DNA of 64,000 nucleotides from Flagellimonas oceani (GCF_011068285.1 NZ_CP049616.1:496001-560000), one strand, 5' to 3'; numbered from the stretch's first letter, positions 1 to 8,399 are shown. Notes: generated by a model from the sequence alone, not told the origin. Numbers and translations: made by a program.

Positions 1-300
1 TGCAAAAATAACGCCTCCTTTTTCATGCACTGAATCACAAACTTTTTTCCAACCTTCTATTTGTTCTTTTGAATATATTCCTGGTGTCCAAGAATATCCC
101 TTTCCTCGTGGTTCGATTTGAGTCCCCTCGCTGACTATAAACCCTGCAGATGCACGTTGTTGATAGTATTTGGCCATTAAATCCGTTGCAATGTCACCTG
201 GTTGACCACTTCTTTGGCGCGTTAAAGGTGGCAAGACAATACGGTTCTTTAAAGTATGATTTCCTAATGTAATTGGTGTAAAAAGGGATGAATGTTTCAT
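1..300 (-). CDS. Old Yellow Enzyme family NADH:flavin oxidoreductase (N-terminal part, runs off the window)
   Basis: The minus-strand frame starts at the ATG complementary to 298-300 and stays open for 100 codons to the window edge, so the C-terminal two thirds lie outside. The visible part reads like the first strands of the FMN-binding TIM barrel of Old Yellow Enzyme and N-ethylmaleimide reductase. It has LKNRIVLPPLTRQR, then AKYYQQRASAGFIVSEGTQI and a GYSWTPGIY segment. These enzymes reduce activated alkenes and other electrophiles in the cytosol with NAD(P)H. It follows the aldehyde dehydrogenase on the same strand after 93 bases, and a NemR-type regulator sits upstream of both, which supports a NemA-like role. 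That role is inference because the catalytic core is not visible. Confidence 0.9.
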   Translation of the reverse strand, partial: MKHSSLFTPITLGNHTLKNRIVLPPLTRQRSGQPGDIATDLMAKYYQQRASAGFIVSEGTQIEPRGKGYSWTPGIYSKEQIEGWKKVCDSVHEKGGVIFA

Positions 301-354
301 ATTGTGTTTATTTTTTTAATAGAATTATAAGGGAGGTAAGTATAATACATGAAA

Positions 355-384
355 GACGGCTTTAAGGCTTTGCCCAAAGCCGCC
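355..384. terminator. Intergenic hairpin between the dehydrogenase and the oxidoreductase
   Basis: GACGGCTTT (355-363) pairs with AAAGCCGCC (376-384) with one mismatch and a 12-base loop. It lies directly after the dehydrogenase stop codon. The U-run on the minus strand is poor, so it may be an mRNA processing or partial-termination hairpin rather than a full terminator. Confidence 0.4.
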
Positions 385-393
385 TTCCAATAC

Positions 394-1854
394 CTATTTC
401 TTGATCAATATAGTTTTTGGGTTAGTAAATAGAAGTCTTCCTTCATGACCTTGTTCCGTCCCAAGTCCAGACTGTTTGTGTCCTCCGAATGGAATATCCA
501 CACCTTGTGTATGAATCTCATTGACCCAAACCATTCCGGTTTCAAGTCGGTTGGCAACATCCACGGCAATTTGTGTATCTTGTCCCCAAACAGATCCCCC
601 AAGTCCAAATGGACTGTTGTTTGCACGATTCACAACATCATCAATATCCTCATATTCAATTATGGGAACAATGGGACCAAATTGTTCTTCTTGAACGATT
701 TTGGATTCTTCTGCGGGGTTATCTACTACGGTAATTGGAATGAAATAACCCGGTTGACTATCATCTACATCCCCACCTAAGACGATGTTTTGGTCATTGG
801 CTTCGATATCCGCTAAAAAGGTTTTTACCTTTTCATATTGCATTTTGTTTTGCACCGGTCCTAGGACTACGTCAGAATGTAATCCATTCCCCTGTTTTTG
901 TTTACGTGCATAATCCACAAAATCTTTTACAAAGTCTTTGCGGAAAGATTTGTGCACATAAAGACGTTTTATCCCGACACACCATTGCCCCATATTTCCT
1001 AGTGCTCCCCAAAATAATTGAGGAATAATGGATTTCCAATCCGCATCGGGCAACACGATGGCCGCATCATTACCTCCCATTTCCAAAGTCAGCCGTTTAA
1101 CCGTTGATGCAGCCGATCTGATGACATGCTTACCTGTTTCAGTAGATCCGGTAAAGCTTATTTTTGCTATGTCTTTATGTTCTGTGATCTGAGGTCCAAG
1201 TTTATCCTCGCCGGTAATTACAGACATCACACCTGCAGGTAATACTGATTGTGCTATCTGGCCTGCGCGTAGCAGAGAAAGTGGTGTAAAAGGGGAGGGC
1301 TTAATAACTATGGTATTTCCCGTTATAAGTGCAGGGGCAACCTTCCAAAGGGTTAACAAAACTGGAAAGTTCCATGGTGTAATAGCCCCAATAACTCCTA
1401 AAGGAGTGTGATGAAGCTCTACAATATGGCTATCATTTTCCTCAACAATCTCAACGGGAATACGTCGCGCAGCTATTTCACGAATATATCTAATTGCTTG
1501 GTCAATCTCAGCACTTGCTTCCGTGGCAAAGGGTTTTCCTTGCTCCATAGTGAGCAGCCGTGCCAATTCATCTCTGTGTGAGTCCAATGCATCAGCATAG
1601 GCTTTTAAGTAACGTTCACGCTCATCATAACCGAGTTGGGACCAACTTTTGAAGGCTCTCTTGGCAGCGTCAATAGCTTGGTTCAATTGTTCTGGGCTTG
1701 CAGATGGTGCCTTTGCGAAAACCTTACCTGTAGCCGGGTTTTCAACATCGAAACTATCTGTTGTTTGGACCAATTGTCCGTCAATGTTCAGGTAGTATGG
1801 ACCATCAAAAATATTGGTACCATACTCTTCCTTAGTTTTCAAATTTGTAATCAT
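394..1854 (-). CDS. NAD(P)-dependent aldehyde dehydrogenase (succinate-semialdehyde dehydrogenase-like)
   Basis: This is a full-length member of the aldehyde dehydrogenase superfamily, 486 residues from the chosen start. It oxidises an aldehyde to the acid with NAD(P)+ in the cytosol. Visible landmarks are the ITPWNFPV segment, the cofactor-loop FTGSTETGK motif, the general-base Glu258 in LEMGGND and the catalytic Cys292 in MGQWC. An in-frame start 21 codons upstream (1917) would place the coding sequence right at the operator, so I prefer the ATG at 1854. The gene is divergent from the NemR-type regulator and its predicted promoter overlaps an operator half, so it is probably derepressed by reactive electrophiles. 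The substrate cannot be told from sequence. Confidence 0.9.
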   Translation of the reverse strand: MITNLKTKEEYGTNIFDGPYYLNIDGQLVQTTDSFDVENPATGKVFAKAPSASPEQLNQAIDAAKRAFKSWSQLGYDERERYLKAYADALDSHRDELARLLTMEQGKPFATEASAEIDQAIRYIREIAARRIPVEIVEENDSHIVELHHTPLGVIGAITPWNFPVLLTLWKVAPALITGNTIVIKPSPFTPLSLLRAGQIAQSVLPAGVMSVITGEDKLGPQITEHKDIAKISFTGSTETGKHVIRSAASTVKRLTLEMGGNDAAIVLPDADWKSIIPQLFWGALGNMGQWCVGIKRLYVHKSFRKDFVKDFVDYARKQKQGNGLHSDVVLGPVQNKMQYEKVKTFLADIEANDQNIVLGGDVDDSQPGYFIPITVVDNPAEESKIVQEEQFGPIVPIIEYEDIDDVVNRANNSPFGLGGSVWGQDTQIAVDVANRLETGMVWVNEIHTQGVDIPFGGHKQSGLGTEQGHEGRLLFTNPKTILIKK

Positions 1855-1917
1855 GATTTTCAATTTTAAATACCTTATTACTTCAGTTTTGGTATTGTTT
1901 TTATTAATATAAGTCAT

Positions 1918-1999
1918 TAGACCGACCAGTCTAATACAAAAGTAATAGGTTTTATGGGAATGGCAAATTGTTTTACGATATTTTTAGACGACCGGTCTA
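1918..1999. promoter_or_regulatory. Two NemR-type operators in the divergent promoter region
   Basis: Two near-identical palindromes are present: TAGACCGACCAGTCTA at 1918-1933 and TAGACGACCGGTCTA at 1985-1999. Both share the TAGAC...GTCTA arms and a G/C-rich centre. They bracket the space between the dehydrogenase and the TetR gene, as expected for an autorepressing TetR regulator. The match of arms and regulator type to the E. coli NemR system is from memory and was not searched. Confidence 0.8.
1937..1967 (-). promoter_or_regulatory. Flavobacterial promoter for the aldehyde dehydrogenase
   Basis: On the minus strand a -33 box TTTG (complement of 1964-1967) is followed after 19 bases by a -7 box TACTTTTG (complement of 1937-1944). 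This matches the Bacteroidota TTTG-N19-TAnnTTTG pattern. The predicted transcription start falls inside the operator at 1918-1933, so repressor binding would block initiation. Confidence 0.65.
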
Positions 2000-2006
2000 T
2001 TTTTTG

Positions 2007-2014
2007 TACTTTTG
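2007..2014 (+). promoter_or_regulatory. -7 box for the NemR-type regulator
   Basis: TACTTTTG at 2007-2014 matches TAnnTTTG. It ends only four bases before the ATG at 2019, so the transcript would be leaderless or nearly so. The operator at 1985-1999 covers the place of the -33 element, which is consistent with autorepression. No clear -33 TTTG is seen. Confidence 0.45.
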
Positions 2015-2018
2015 ACCT

Positions 2019-2633
2019 ATGGGAAATGAAACTATAAATAGGAAAAAAGGGGTGAACGTACCTGAAAAAATACTTGGTGTAGGTAGAAGCTTAATGTCTG
2101 TAAAAGGCTTTTCGGCGGTTGGGTTGAATGAAATTTTAAAGGAGGCCAATGTTCCTAAAGGGTCCTTCTATCACTATTTTGGTTCTAAAGATGCTTTTGG
2201 AGTAGCAGTTTTGAACAGTTATTTTGAAGACTATTTGGCCGAAATAGATAAAATTTTAAATCAAAAGGAAGTAACCATGGCCGATTGTTTACTAATGTTC
2301 TTTGTACGATGGCAGGAAAGGCAGGCTTTTCTCGAATGCAAAGGAAAATGTCTGGTTGTGAAGCTGGGAGCAGAAGTAGCCGATTTATCGGAGCCAATGA
2401 GATTAACACTTCAGCATGGTACTGTAGAGATAATTAAACGAATAGCCAAAGCAATAAATAATGCTGTTAAGGAAGGTACACTTGAGGATAAGGGAGATTC
2501 ATATACAGTTGCAGAGAGCCTTTTTCAAATATGGTTGGGTGCAAGTGTAATGGTTAAACTTGATAAAAACATACAACCCTTTGAATCAGCAATGCTTACA
2601 ACTCGGCAGTTATTGGGCTTATCCGTTTCATAA
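2019..2633 (+). CDS. nemR: NemR-type TetR/AcrR repressor with conserved redox Cys-Lys pair
   Basis: This 204-residue protein is a DNA-binding repressor with an N-terminal helix-turn-helix (about residues 16-60, KEANVPKGSFYHYFGSKDAFG). The C-terminal part resembles E. coli NemR: CLVVKLGAEVADLSEPM, then IWLGASVMVK. Recalled E. coli NemR senses bleach and electrophiles through Cys106 next to Lys175. Here Cys111 and Lys180 fall at the same relative positions (both shifted by five), so the redox switch appears retained. A second cysteine, Cys107, lies nearby. It is divergent from the aldehyde dehydrogenase and the Old Yellow Enzyme gene, and two TAGAC-type palindromes lie in between. The target genes are therefore inferred to be this detoxification pair plus itself. 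Confidence 0.85.
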   Translation: MGNETINRKKGVNVPEKILGVGRSLMSVKGFSAVGLNEILKEANVPKGSFYHYFGSKDAFGVAVLNSYFEDYLAEIDKILNQKEVTMADCLLMFFVRWQERQAFLECKGKCLVVKLGAEVADLSEPMRLTLQHGTVEIIKRIAKAINNAVKEGTLEDKGDSYTVAESLFQIWLGASVMVKLDKNIQPFESAMLTTRQLLGLSVS

Positions 2634-3224
2634 CGTAAGATATTTATAAATAATGACCGGCATTGCCACTTTTAGTATATGAAGGCTTTGTGAATAAAAG
2701 TGCGGTAATGTCATATGATAATTCCAGTAGTAGTGAATATTCAGGTTCATTGCTGTTTCAATTTGATGGAGGTTCGCACAGGAAGGTGTTTAAGATTTTT
2801 CTTCTGCCATTTTCAGTAGAATAGATTGCAAAAAGCATACATAGGTTTTACCGATCGAACCATAAGAAGAATCCATGGATTCCGAAAAAGGAATCGACTT
2901 GAATGGAGACAAATGCTACATACAAATAGTTGGACCATTTCCCGTTAATAGAAAGGCATGAAAGCACAGGAGAAACTTATTGGGACTAAACAGGTAAAGC
3001 GCTATGGGCCGCAGATGGTCAATGCGCGTAAGGTAAATGACATAGTGTAGAATTGCCCTCGCCCTGTAGTGTTCTGGATTTTTATGAACTATTTGAACTA
3101 CTGTTTCATTAAATGCCCATGACCTTCTCAAATTAGCTTTTGTTGCTCGTTGGGAAAGCTTTCTTTTAGCGAATCGATAGGTGCACGGGGAATGTTTTAA
3201 GAATAGCATTAATCTATAACCAAA
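2634..3224. other. Intergenic region, no convincing gene
   Basis: No convincing gene lies in these 591 bases. CACTTTTA near 2666 and TAAAAGTG near 2695 can pair and may end the nemR transcript. The only long frame, on the minus strand, runs into the antiporter gene in antisense and has no recognisable domain. Confidence 0.5.
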
Positions 3225-5051
3225 ATGGAATATAATTTCTTTTTTCAGGTGTTTGTTTTTTTGTTGGGAACTGTAATCATGGTACCCATAGCAAGGTTTT
3301 TCAAACTTGGATCGGTATTGGGTTACCTGTTGGCGGGCATATTGATCGGGCCTTCTGCACTGGACCTGATCGCCTATGAGGGACATACTGTCATGCAAGC
3401 TGCAGAGTTTGGTGTGATTATGATGCTTTTTGTCATCGGATTGGAATTGGAACCCAGCAAAATGTGGCGAATGAGAAAATCGATACTGGGTCTTGGTGGT
3501 GCCCAATTAGTGGTAACGACAGTCCTTGTATTATGTATTGCCATGGGGCTGGGGTTTCATTGGAAAGTTGGCTTGATTCTCGGCTTTGTCATGGCCACCT
3601 CTTCCACCGCCATGGTCATGCAGATTTTTTCCGAGAAGGGTTGGAAGGACACTTCTGCGGGCACAAATGGCTTTTCGGTGCTTTTGCTCCAGGACATGGC
3701 CGTCATTCCGATTATGGCTATTATCCCTTTGCTTTCTGATGTACCTATGGAACCCAATAAAGATATCCCAACTTTCTTCAATGACCTTTCCAGTACGGGG
3801 CAGACCCTTCTGTTGATTGGCTCGGTAACAGCGATTATTTTGATGGGCCGATATGTACTCTATCCGTTGTTTAGGCTGGTGGCCAGGTTTCGTTTAAGGG
3901 AGGTTTTCACAGCAACGGTATTACTTTTGATCATTGGTGTAGGACTTTTGATGGACATGGTCGGCTTAAGCCCGGCACTGGGTGCTTTTCTTTCTGGGGT
4001 ACTTTTGGCCAATAGCGAATACAGACATGAAATAGAAACAGCCATAGACCCATTCAAAGGCCTACTGCTGGGTCTGTTTTTTATCGCGGTTGGCACCTTG
4101 ATCGACTTTGGCCTAATCTATGAGAACCCTCTCTTGATTATAGGATTGGTAGTGTCCATTCTCATCCTAAAGGGATTGGTTATTTTTCTCTTGGGGAAAC
4201 TGTTCAAAATGAGCAATTCACAAAACTTTCTGTTCAGCACAGGACTTTCACAAATTGGGGGTTTTGGGTTTGTGCTTCTGAGCATAAGCTATGCGACCGG
4301 AGCCCTTTCAAGGTATATAACGGATATATTGATGGTCGTCGTTGCCATAACCATGGCCGCCACACCATTCATCATGTTGCTAAGCGAAAGGATGGTCAAA
4401 TTTTTGTTTTGCCCGGTACAGATTGAAGAAAAGCCGTCTGCGCACGATGTAATGCCTGAAGCAAACAAGGTTATCATTGCTGGGTTTGGCCAATTTGGAA
4501 ATATCATAGGCCGATTTTTGAACGCCCATGATGTAGGGGTTACAATTTTGGATAATGATAGCGATAGGGTAGATTTCTTCAGAAAAATAGGTATCAAGAT
4601 ATACTACGGTGATGCCAGCCGCCATGATTTATTGGAGATAGCCGGGGCCAAGGATGCGGAGGTCATTATCGTTGCTTTGGGGGATAGGGAAAAACGAATG
4701 GAGGTCATTGAAATGGTAAAAAAACATTTTCCGCACTTGTACATCCTGGCCCGATCGGAGAGCAGGTATGATGCCTATGACCAAATGAATGCAGGAATCA
4801 TGCATATATACAGGGAAACCTTGGATACCAGTCTAAGATTGGGGACAGATGTTTTGAAAATTCTAGGGTTTGATGAAAATCAGGCCAAAAAAGCGGCAAA
4901 TACCTTTTTGTCCCATGATGAACGGACATTAAAGCACCTTTCCAGCATTAGGAATGACCAAGAATACATAAAAGCAGCCAGGGAAGTCGTCAATGAATTG
5001 GAAGTCATTATAAAGGCTGATAGCCAAGCTTATGAAAAAGATTCAGATTAA
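3225..5051 (+). CDS. Kef-type monovalent cation:proton antiporter (CPA2) with RCK/TrkA-N domain
   Basis: This 608-residue inner-membrane protein has about 12-13 hydrophobic segments in the first 390 residues, beginning with LGSVLGYLLAGILIGPSALD as in KefB/KefC/YbaL antiporters. The cytosolic C-terminal half has a Rossmann RCK domain (KVIIAGFGQFGNIIGRFL, then YGDASRHDLLEIAGAKDAEV) that binds nucleotide or glutathione-type ligands in the family. Kef systems export K+ in exchange for protons and acidify the cytosol to protect against electrophiles. That fits the NemR/Old Yellow Enzyme genes just upstream, but 591 bases separate them and joint regulation is inference. The KefF ancillary protein is not present in the window. 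Confidence 0.9.
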   Translation: MEYNFFFQVFVFLLGTVIMVPIARFFKLGSVLGYLLAGILIGPSALDLIAYEGHTVMQAAEFGVIMMLFVIGLELEPSKMWRMRKSILGLGGAQLVVTTVLVLCIAMGLGFHWKVGLILGFVMATSSTAMVMQIFSEKGWKDTSAGTNGFSVLLLQDMAVIPIMAIIPLLSDVPMEPNKDIPTFFNDLSSTGQTLLLIGSVTAIILMGRYVLYPLFRLVARFRLREVFTATVLLLIIGVGLLMDMVGLSPALGAFLSGVLLANSEYRHEIETAIDPFKGLLLGLFFIAVGTLIDFGLIYENPLLIIGLVVSILILKGLVIFLLGKLFKMSNSQNFLFSTGLSQIGGFGFVLLSISYATGALSRYITDILMVVVAITMAATPFIMLLSERMVKFLFCPVQIEEKPSAHDVMPEANKVIIAGFGQFGNIIGRFLNAHDVGVTILDNDSDRVDFFRKIGIKIYYGDASRHDLLEIAGAKDAEVIIVALGDREKRMEVIEMVKKHFPHLYILARSESRYDAYDQMNAGIMHIYRETLDTSLRLGTDVLKILGFDENQAKKAANTFLSHDERTLKHLSSIRNDQEYIKAAREVVNELEVIIKADSQAYEKDSD

Positions 5052-5263
5052 TACCCAGCTCTTTAATGTTGAAAGTTTCCATTGCTTATTCAATAAAAAA
5101 CATTCATGGATTGGGCAATAGAAAAATCAAATCAACCATACAGTCAAATCGTCCGATTTTTAATGCCAAAATTTCATGTTGACGATTTAAAAATCTTATG
5201 TTGACGATTTGTGAACTCTTTTAAACCATTTTATATCAAATTAAATGATATGCCAAAAAATGC

Positions 5264-5297
5264 AAAATCCTGTAAATCAGTTAGATTACAGGGTTTT
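5264..5297. terminator. Hairpin, possible bidirectional terminator
   Basis: AAAATCCTGTAA (5264-5275) pairs with TTACAGGGTTTT (5286-5297), 12 pairs with one G-U and a 10-base loop. The A-run before and T-run after the stem suit termination in either direction, although the antiporter stop lies 210 bases upstream. Confidence 0.45.
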
Positions 5298-5314
5298 GAT
5301 ATCTTATGGTTTGT

Positions 5315-5639
5315 TAAAAAGTGACCTGACTGGGGCTTAAATCCTAATTATAATCACTTGATATTCAAAAAGTTGAAATCATTTTTCTTAACCTGTGCAC
5401 CGAATCGTTCACCAGTACACAATTACCATATAAAATGAACTTAATTGCCGATAAATGGTACCTAATAATTTAATGGCTAAAGTTATACTTTTTTTTGTTT
5501 TAATCCGGGATTTTATGCCTTTCAAGAAGTACTTTTAGCTATTAAACCGGAGGGACTAGAATCCATCTCTGGAAGGCCCAATAAATAAAGGGTTTCAAGC
5601 TTTCTAAAATTTTATGCTCACCGAATAGGTCACTTTTTA
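5315..5639. repeat. 325-bp non-coding segment bounded by 13-bp inverted repeats
   Basis: TAAAAAGTGACCT at 5315-5327 recurs in perfect inverted form at 5627-5639. The enclosed segment has no gene. The right end belongs to the dispersed repeat described separately. This is what a small non-autonomous element would look like, but no target duplication was identified. Confidence 0.4.
5555..5633 (+). repeat. Dispersed repeat, copy A
   Basis: The unit starts with ACTAGAA at 5555, reaches TTTTATGC at 5610-5617 and continues into TCACC-G-AATAGGTCAC up to 5633. Its first 63 bases align without gaps to 8337-8399 (44 of 63 identical, most differences transitions). Its last 24 bases match 27786-27809 with one mismatch. 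A further TTTTATGC lies at 5511-5518. Confidence 0.6.
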
Positions 5640-6018
5640 CTAAATGGATATTAATGCATTGAAGCACAATTATATACGATTAAATTCTTGGGTAAACAAG
5701 ATTATGCTGATTTTTGAATAAAAAGTCCAAAGAATACTGGGAATTCGCCATAGAAACAAGTAAGTCTTAAAGGGAACCAAACAAAAGTTAAAGAAGGATG
5801 GACAAATATACAGAAGCCCAAAGGAGGGCTTTTCTTTGAAATGACCAAATTTGTCATATTAATTCGGTTCCCAACTCAGATTATATACAGTACCTTACCT
5901 ATGCTCAAATCTTTCCGGTGGAAGTGGTATACTATGTATGCCCGGTGTTCCCAGTTATGCTATGGAATTTTGAACATATTAAGGAATTAACGCTTCATTG
6001 AAAAATCAATTATGATTG

Positions 6019-6065
6019 TTATATTAAACATTTTAGCCATTTATATGTATATTTGTTTAATATAA
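6019..6065. promoter_or_regulatory. hipB promoter with paired inverted operators
   Basis: TTATATTAAACA (6019-6030) recurs as its exact reverse complement TGTTTAATATAA (6054-6065), 23 bases apart. A -7 box TATATTTG (6048-6055, TAnnTTTG type) sits between them and overlaps the second arm. This is a strong candidate for the autoregulatory HipB operator. Confidence 0.7.
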
Positions 6066-6075
6066 TAAACTAAAA

Positions 6076-6339
6076 ATGATTGATTCAGTTTCAATTGGGG
6101 AGGTTAAAAAACTTTTGGGGAGCCTTTGTAGGCAGCAACGCCAAAGGTATGAAATGTCACAGACGGAACTGGGTAAAGCTTTGGGTATATCCCGTTATAC
6201 CATCCAAAATTTTGAAAGTGGAAAAAATTCCACCTTGGATACCTTCCTGAAAATTGCCAAACACTTTGACCTGATGGACGATTTTTACAGGGCATTGAAT
6301 AGTATCGCTGACACCAATAACAAGGAATCAATGTATTGA
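6076..6339 (+). CDS. hipB: HipB-like antitoxin, Xre-family helix-turn-helix
   Basis: The 87-residue protein is almost entirely an Xre-type helix-turn-helix domain (residues 10-70: QRQRYEMSQTELGKALGISR, then a recognition helix followed by ESGKNSTLDTFLKIAKHF). It is one base from the downstream kinase gene (TGA then ATG at 6341), the standard hipB-hipA order. In the family it binds operator DNA upstream of its own promoter and holds the HipA kinase inactive. The perfect inverted repeat around the -7 box just upstream is its likely binding site. Confidence 0.85.
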   Translation: MIDSVSIGEVKKLLGSLCRQQRQRYEMSQTELGKALGISRYTIQNFESGKNSTLDTFLKIAKHFDLMDDFYRALNSIADTNNKESMY

Positions 6340-6340
6340 T

Positions 6341-7612
6341 ATGGCAAAGAACGATATTATAAGGGTTTGTCTTTTTGGTTCAGAGATCGGAAGATTGGGA
6401 TACGATGTTGACAAACGTGCTTCCTTTTTTCAATACAGTCCCAAGTTCTTGGATGCCAATGTTTTTTCCCGAGTTTTTCCCTACATCTTCAAACGAATAA
6501 AACCGGTCCAAGTATTTACCAAATATCAAGGGGAAACCTTTCGCGGACTACCTCCCATGATCGCGGATTCATTGCCGGATATGTTCGGCAACATTATTTT
6601 CAAAGAGTGGCTGGAATCCACCAATCGGGATTTTCAAAAGATAACACCGTTGGAGCAGCTTACTTATGTTGGTAACCGGGGTATGGGGGCCTTGGAGTAT
6701 AAGCCCATTGAGGAGATTCCAGATTCGACAACCATCGATATAGCGGAAATCGTTGAAGTGCTCCGAGAGGTTTTGGAATTGAAAAAGGGAACTTCTGGAA
6801 GGACGCTTGATGAAACATCACTTTTGAACATATTTAAAATCGGTACATCTGCTGGGGGGGCAAGACCCAAGATCTTGATATCGGAACACAAGAAAACAGG
6901 TAAGATTGTTCCCGGAGATATTCACCATAGCGAGGATTACCATCATTACCTTGTCAAATTAAACCTTAACGAAGATGCTCCGAAACAATACAATCGGGAG
7001 AAAGTCGAATATGCCTACTATTTAATGGCCAAAGAAGCCAAGATACATATGATGCCCTCCAAAATGATTCAGGGCAGGCACTTTGCTACCCTGAGATATG
7101 ACCGCCAAGCGGGCTCAAAGCAGCATGTACTGACCGCAAGTGGCCTGACAGGGTGGGATTTCAAAAAACCAGAGGATTCAAGTTATGAAAACCTTTTCAA
7201 GCTGGCCCTCGACCTAAAGGTGCCGTATCGGGATATTGTTCAGTTGTTTCGAAGAATGGTATTTAATGTCATCTATGCCAATACTGACGACCATTTGAAA
7301 AACCATAGCTTCATCTACCAAGAGGAAAATGACTCGTGGGAATTGGCTCCTGCCTACGATTTAACCTATCCCCTTAACGTAAATTTGAATTATAGCAATG
7401 TGTCCAGAGCCCTTTCAATTAATGGTAAGCGTTCTGAAATACTGTTGGAAGATTTAATGTCTGTTGCCGAGACCCATGCCATCCGCGATGCTAAAGGTAT
7501 CATAGAAGAAGTCCAACTCGCTGGTAGCGATTGGGAAGAAATAGCTGATGATTTAAAAATTCCAGTGGATGTTACTGAGGCCATATTAAGGGAGTTTTCT
7601 GAATTAATTTAA
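6341..7612 (+). CDS. hipA: HipA-family serine/threonine kinase toxin
   Basis: This 423-residue protein has the two-domain layout of HipA toxins. HipA kinases phosphorylate a translation factor (GltX in E. coli) and cause growth arrest or persistence. The phosphate-loop motif TSAGGARPK has Ser170 in the position of the autophosphorylated serine. The catalytic loop reads NTDDHLKNHS (Asp316, Asp317), and the metal-binding APAYDL follows (Asp340). All key residues are present, so the kinase looks active. A run of seven G residues lies in the phosphate-loop codons (6854-6860), a possible slippage site. The locus appears intact, unlike the second hip locus at 28181. Confidence 0.88.
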   Translation: MAKNDIIRVCLFGSEIGRLGYDVDKRASFFQYSPKFLDANVFSRVFPYIFKRIKPVQVFTKYQGETFRGLPPMIADSLPDMFGNIIFKEWLESTNRDFQKITPLEQLTYVGNRGMGALEYKPIEEIPDSTTIDIAEIVEVLREVLELKKGTSGRTLDETSLLNIFKIGTSAGGARPKILISEHKKTGKIVPGDIHHSEDYHHYLVKLNLNEDAPKQYNREKVEYAYYLMAKEAKIHMMPSKMIQGRHFATLRYDRQAGSKQHVLTASGLTGWDFKKPEDSSYENLFKLALDLKVPYRDIVQLFRRMVFNVIYANTDDHLKNHSFIYQEENDSWELAPAYDLTYPLNVNLNYSNVSRALSINGKRSEILLEDLMSVAETHAIRDAKGIIEEVQLAGSDWEEIADDLKIPVDVTEAILREFSELI

Positions 7613-8336
7613 ATTCGGTCTAACCTATCAGGATGATAGCCTTACGTTAATCTATAATCTACTTTTATTGGTTCTAGCTTCTTCAAGTTGTCTTTTTATC
7701 ATTTTGGTGAATTAATACACTCTAAAGCAATTGGAAGATAATGGTACCAGCTACATTTTATGTTCATTGGGAGAAGCAGCTATTAATACCGATTAAATAT
7801 GGGAATCAAGGTAATAAACAACTCTTGTAATTTTCTAAATTGATGATATCGATGGGCAAAAGTATTCCTTTGAAATCTTTTTATTGAAAAGCGATTTCTC
7901 AATCAACCACTTCAAAGAAAGTGATGTTTGTAAACCCGGCGCATGATGAATAAGAAAATGTATGCGCCCTTTTTTTTTGAGTATTCCAGCTTTTGGGGTA
8001 GAAGGTCAAATCCTATTAAAATGCTATTTGTCTTGAGTGACTCCAAATATGATGGCTGCATGGCCGCAGATGATACCTTCTTCTGGAAGAACCATACCCT
8101 TAAAACGGGTGTAACAAATGAAAACTGGGCGCTTTTTGTCATTATTTAAAAAATATAGGTGCGAGTTATATTGAATATAAGTGCGCCACATTAAAAATTA
8201 GTGCAAATACAATGGTCATACAAAAAGCGAGAGCGAGCACAAAGCTATTTGAACCTACATCATTTGTAAATACTATTGTGAAGAATCAAAAATTAATACG
8301 ATTTGCTCAAATTTTTTAAATTGTCATTGCTGAGGC

Positions 8337-8399
8337 ACTAGAACCTATTCTTGGAAATTCGAATAAACAAATGGTTTTGGGGTTTTCGAGATTTTATGC
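8337..8399 (+). repeat. Dispersed repeat, copy B
   Basis: This copy has ACTAGAA at 8337 and TTTTATGC at 8392-8399, the same 55-base spacing as the copy at 5555. It aligns ungapped with about 70 percent identity, and most differences are transitions. No coding potential is seen. Confidence 0.55.

Larger units (their letters stand above)
5052..6018. other. Long A/T-rich intergenic region with repeats, no gene
   Basis: No frame of convincing length is present. The stretch holds a hairpin (5264-5297), a pair of 13-base inverted repeats (5315-5327 and 5627-5639) and a dispersed repeat copy (5555-5633). ATGTTGACGATTT occurs at 5176-5188 and again at 5198-5210, with the inverted core AAATCGTC at 5146-5153. 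It may be a remnant of a lost mobile element. Confidence 0.5.

Noticed and set aside
2916..3506. A 196-codon minus-strand frame
   Set aside because: Half of it is antisense to the antiporter gene, the composition is odd and no domain is recognised.
7912..8149. Overlapping frames on both strands
   Set aside because: Neither has a recognised domain, a good start context or a plausible partner.
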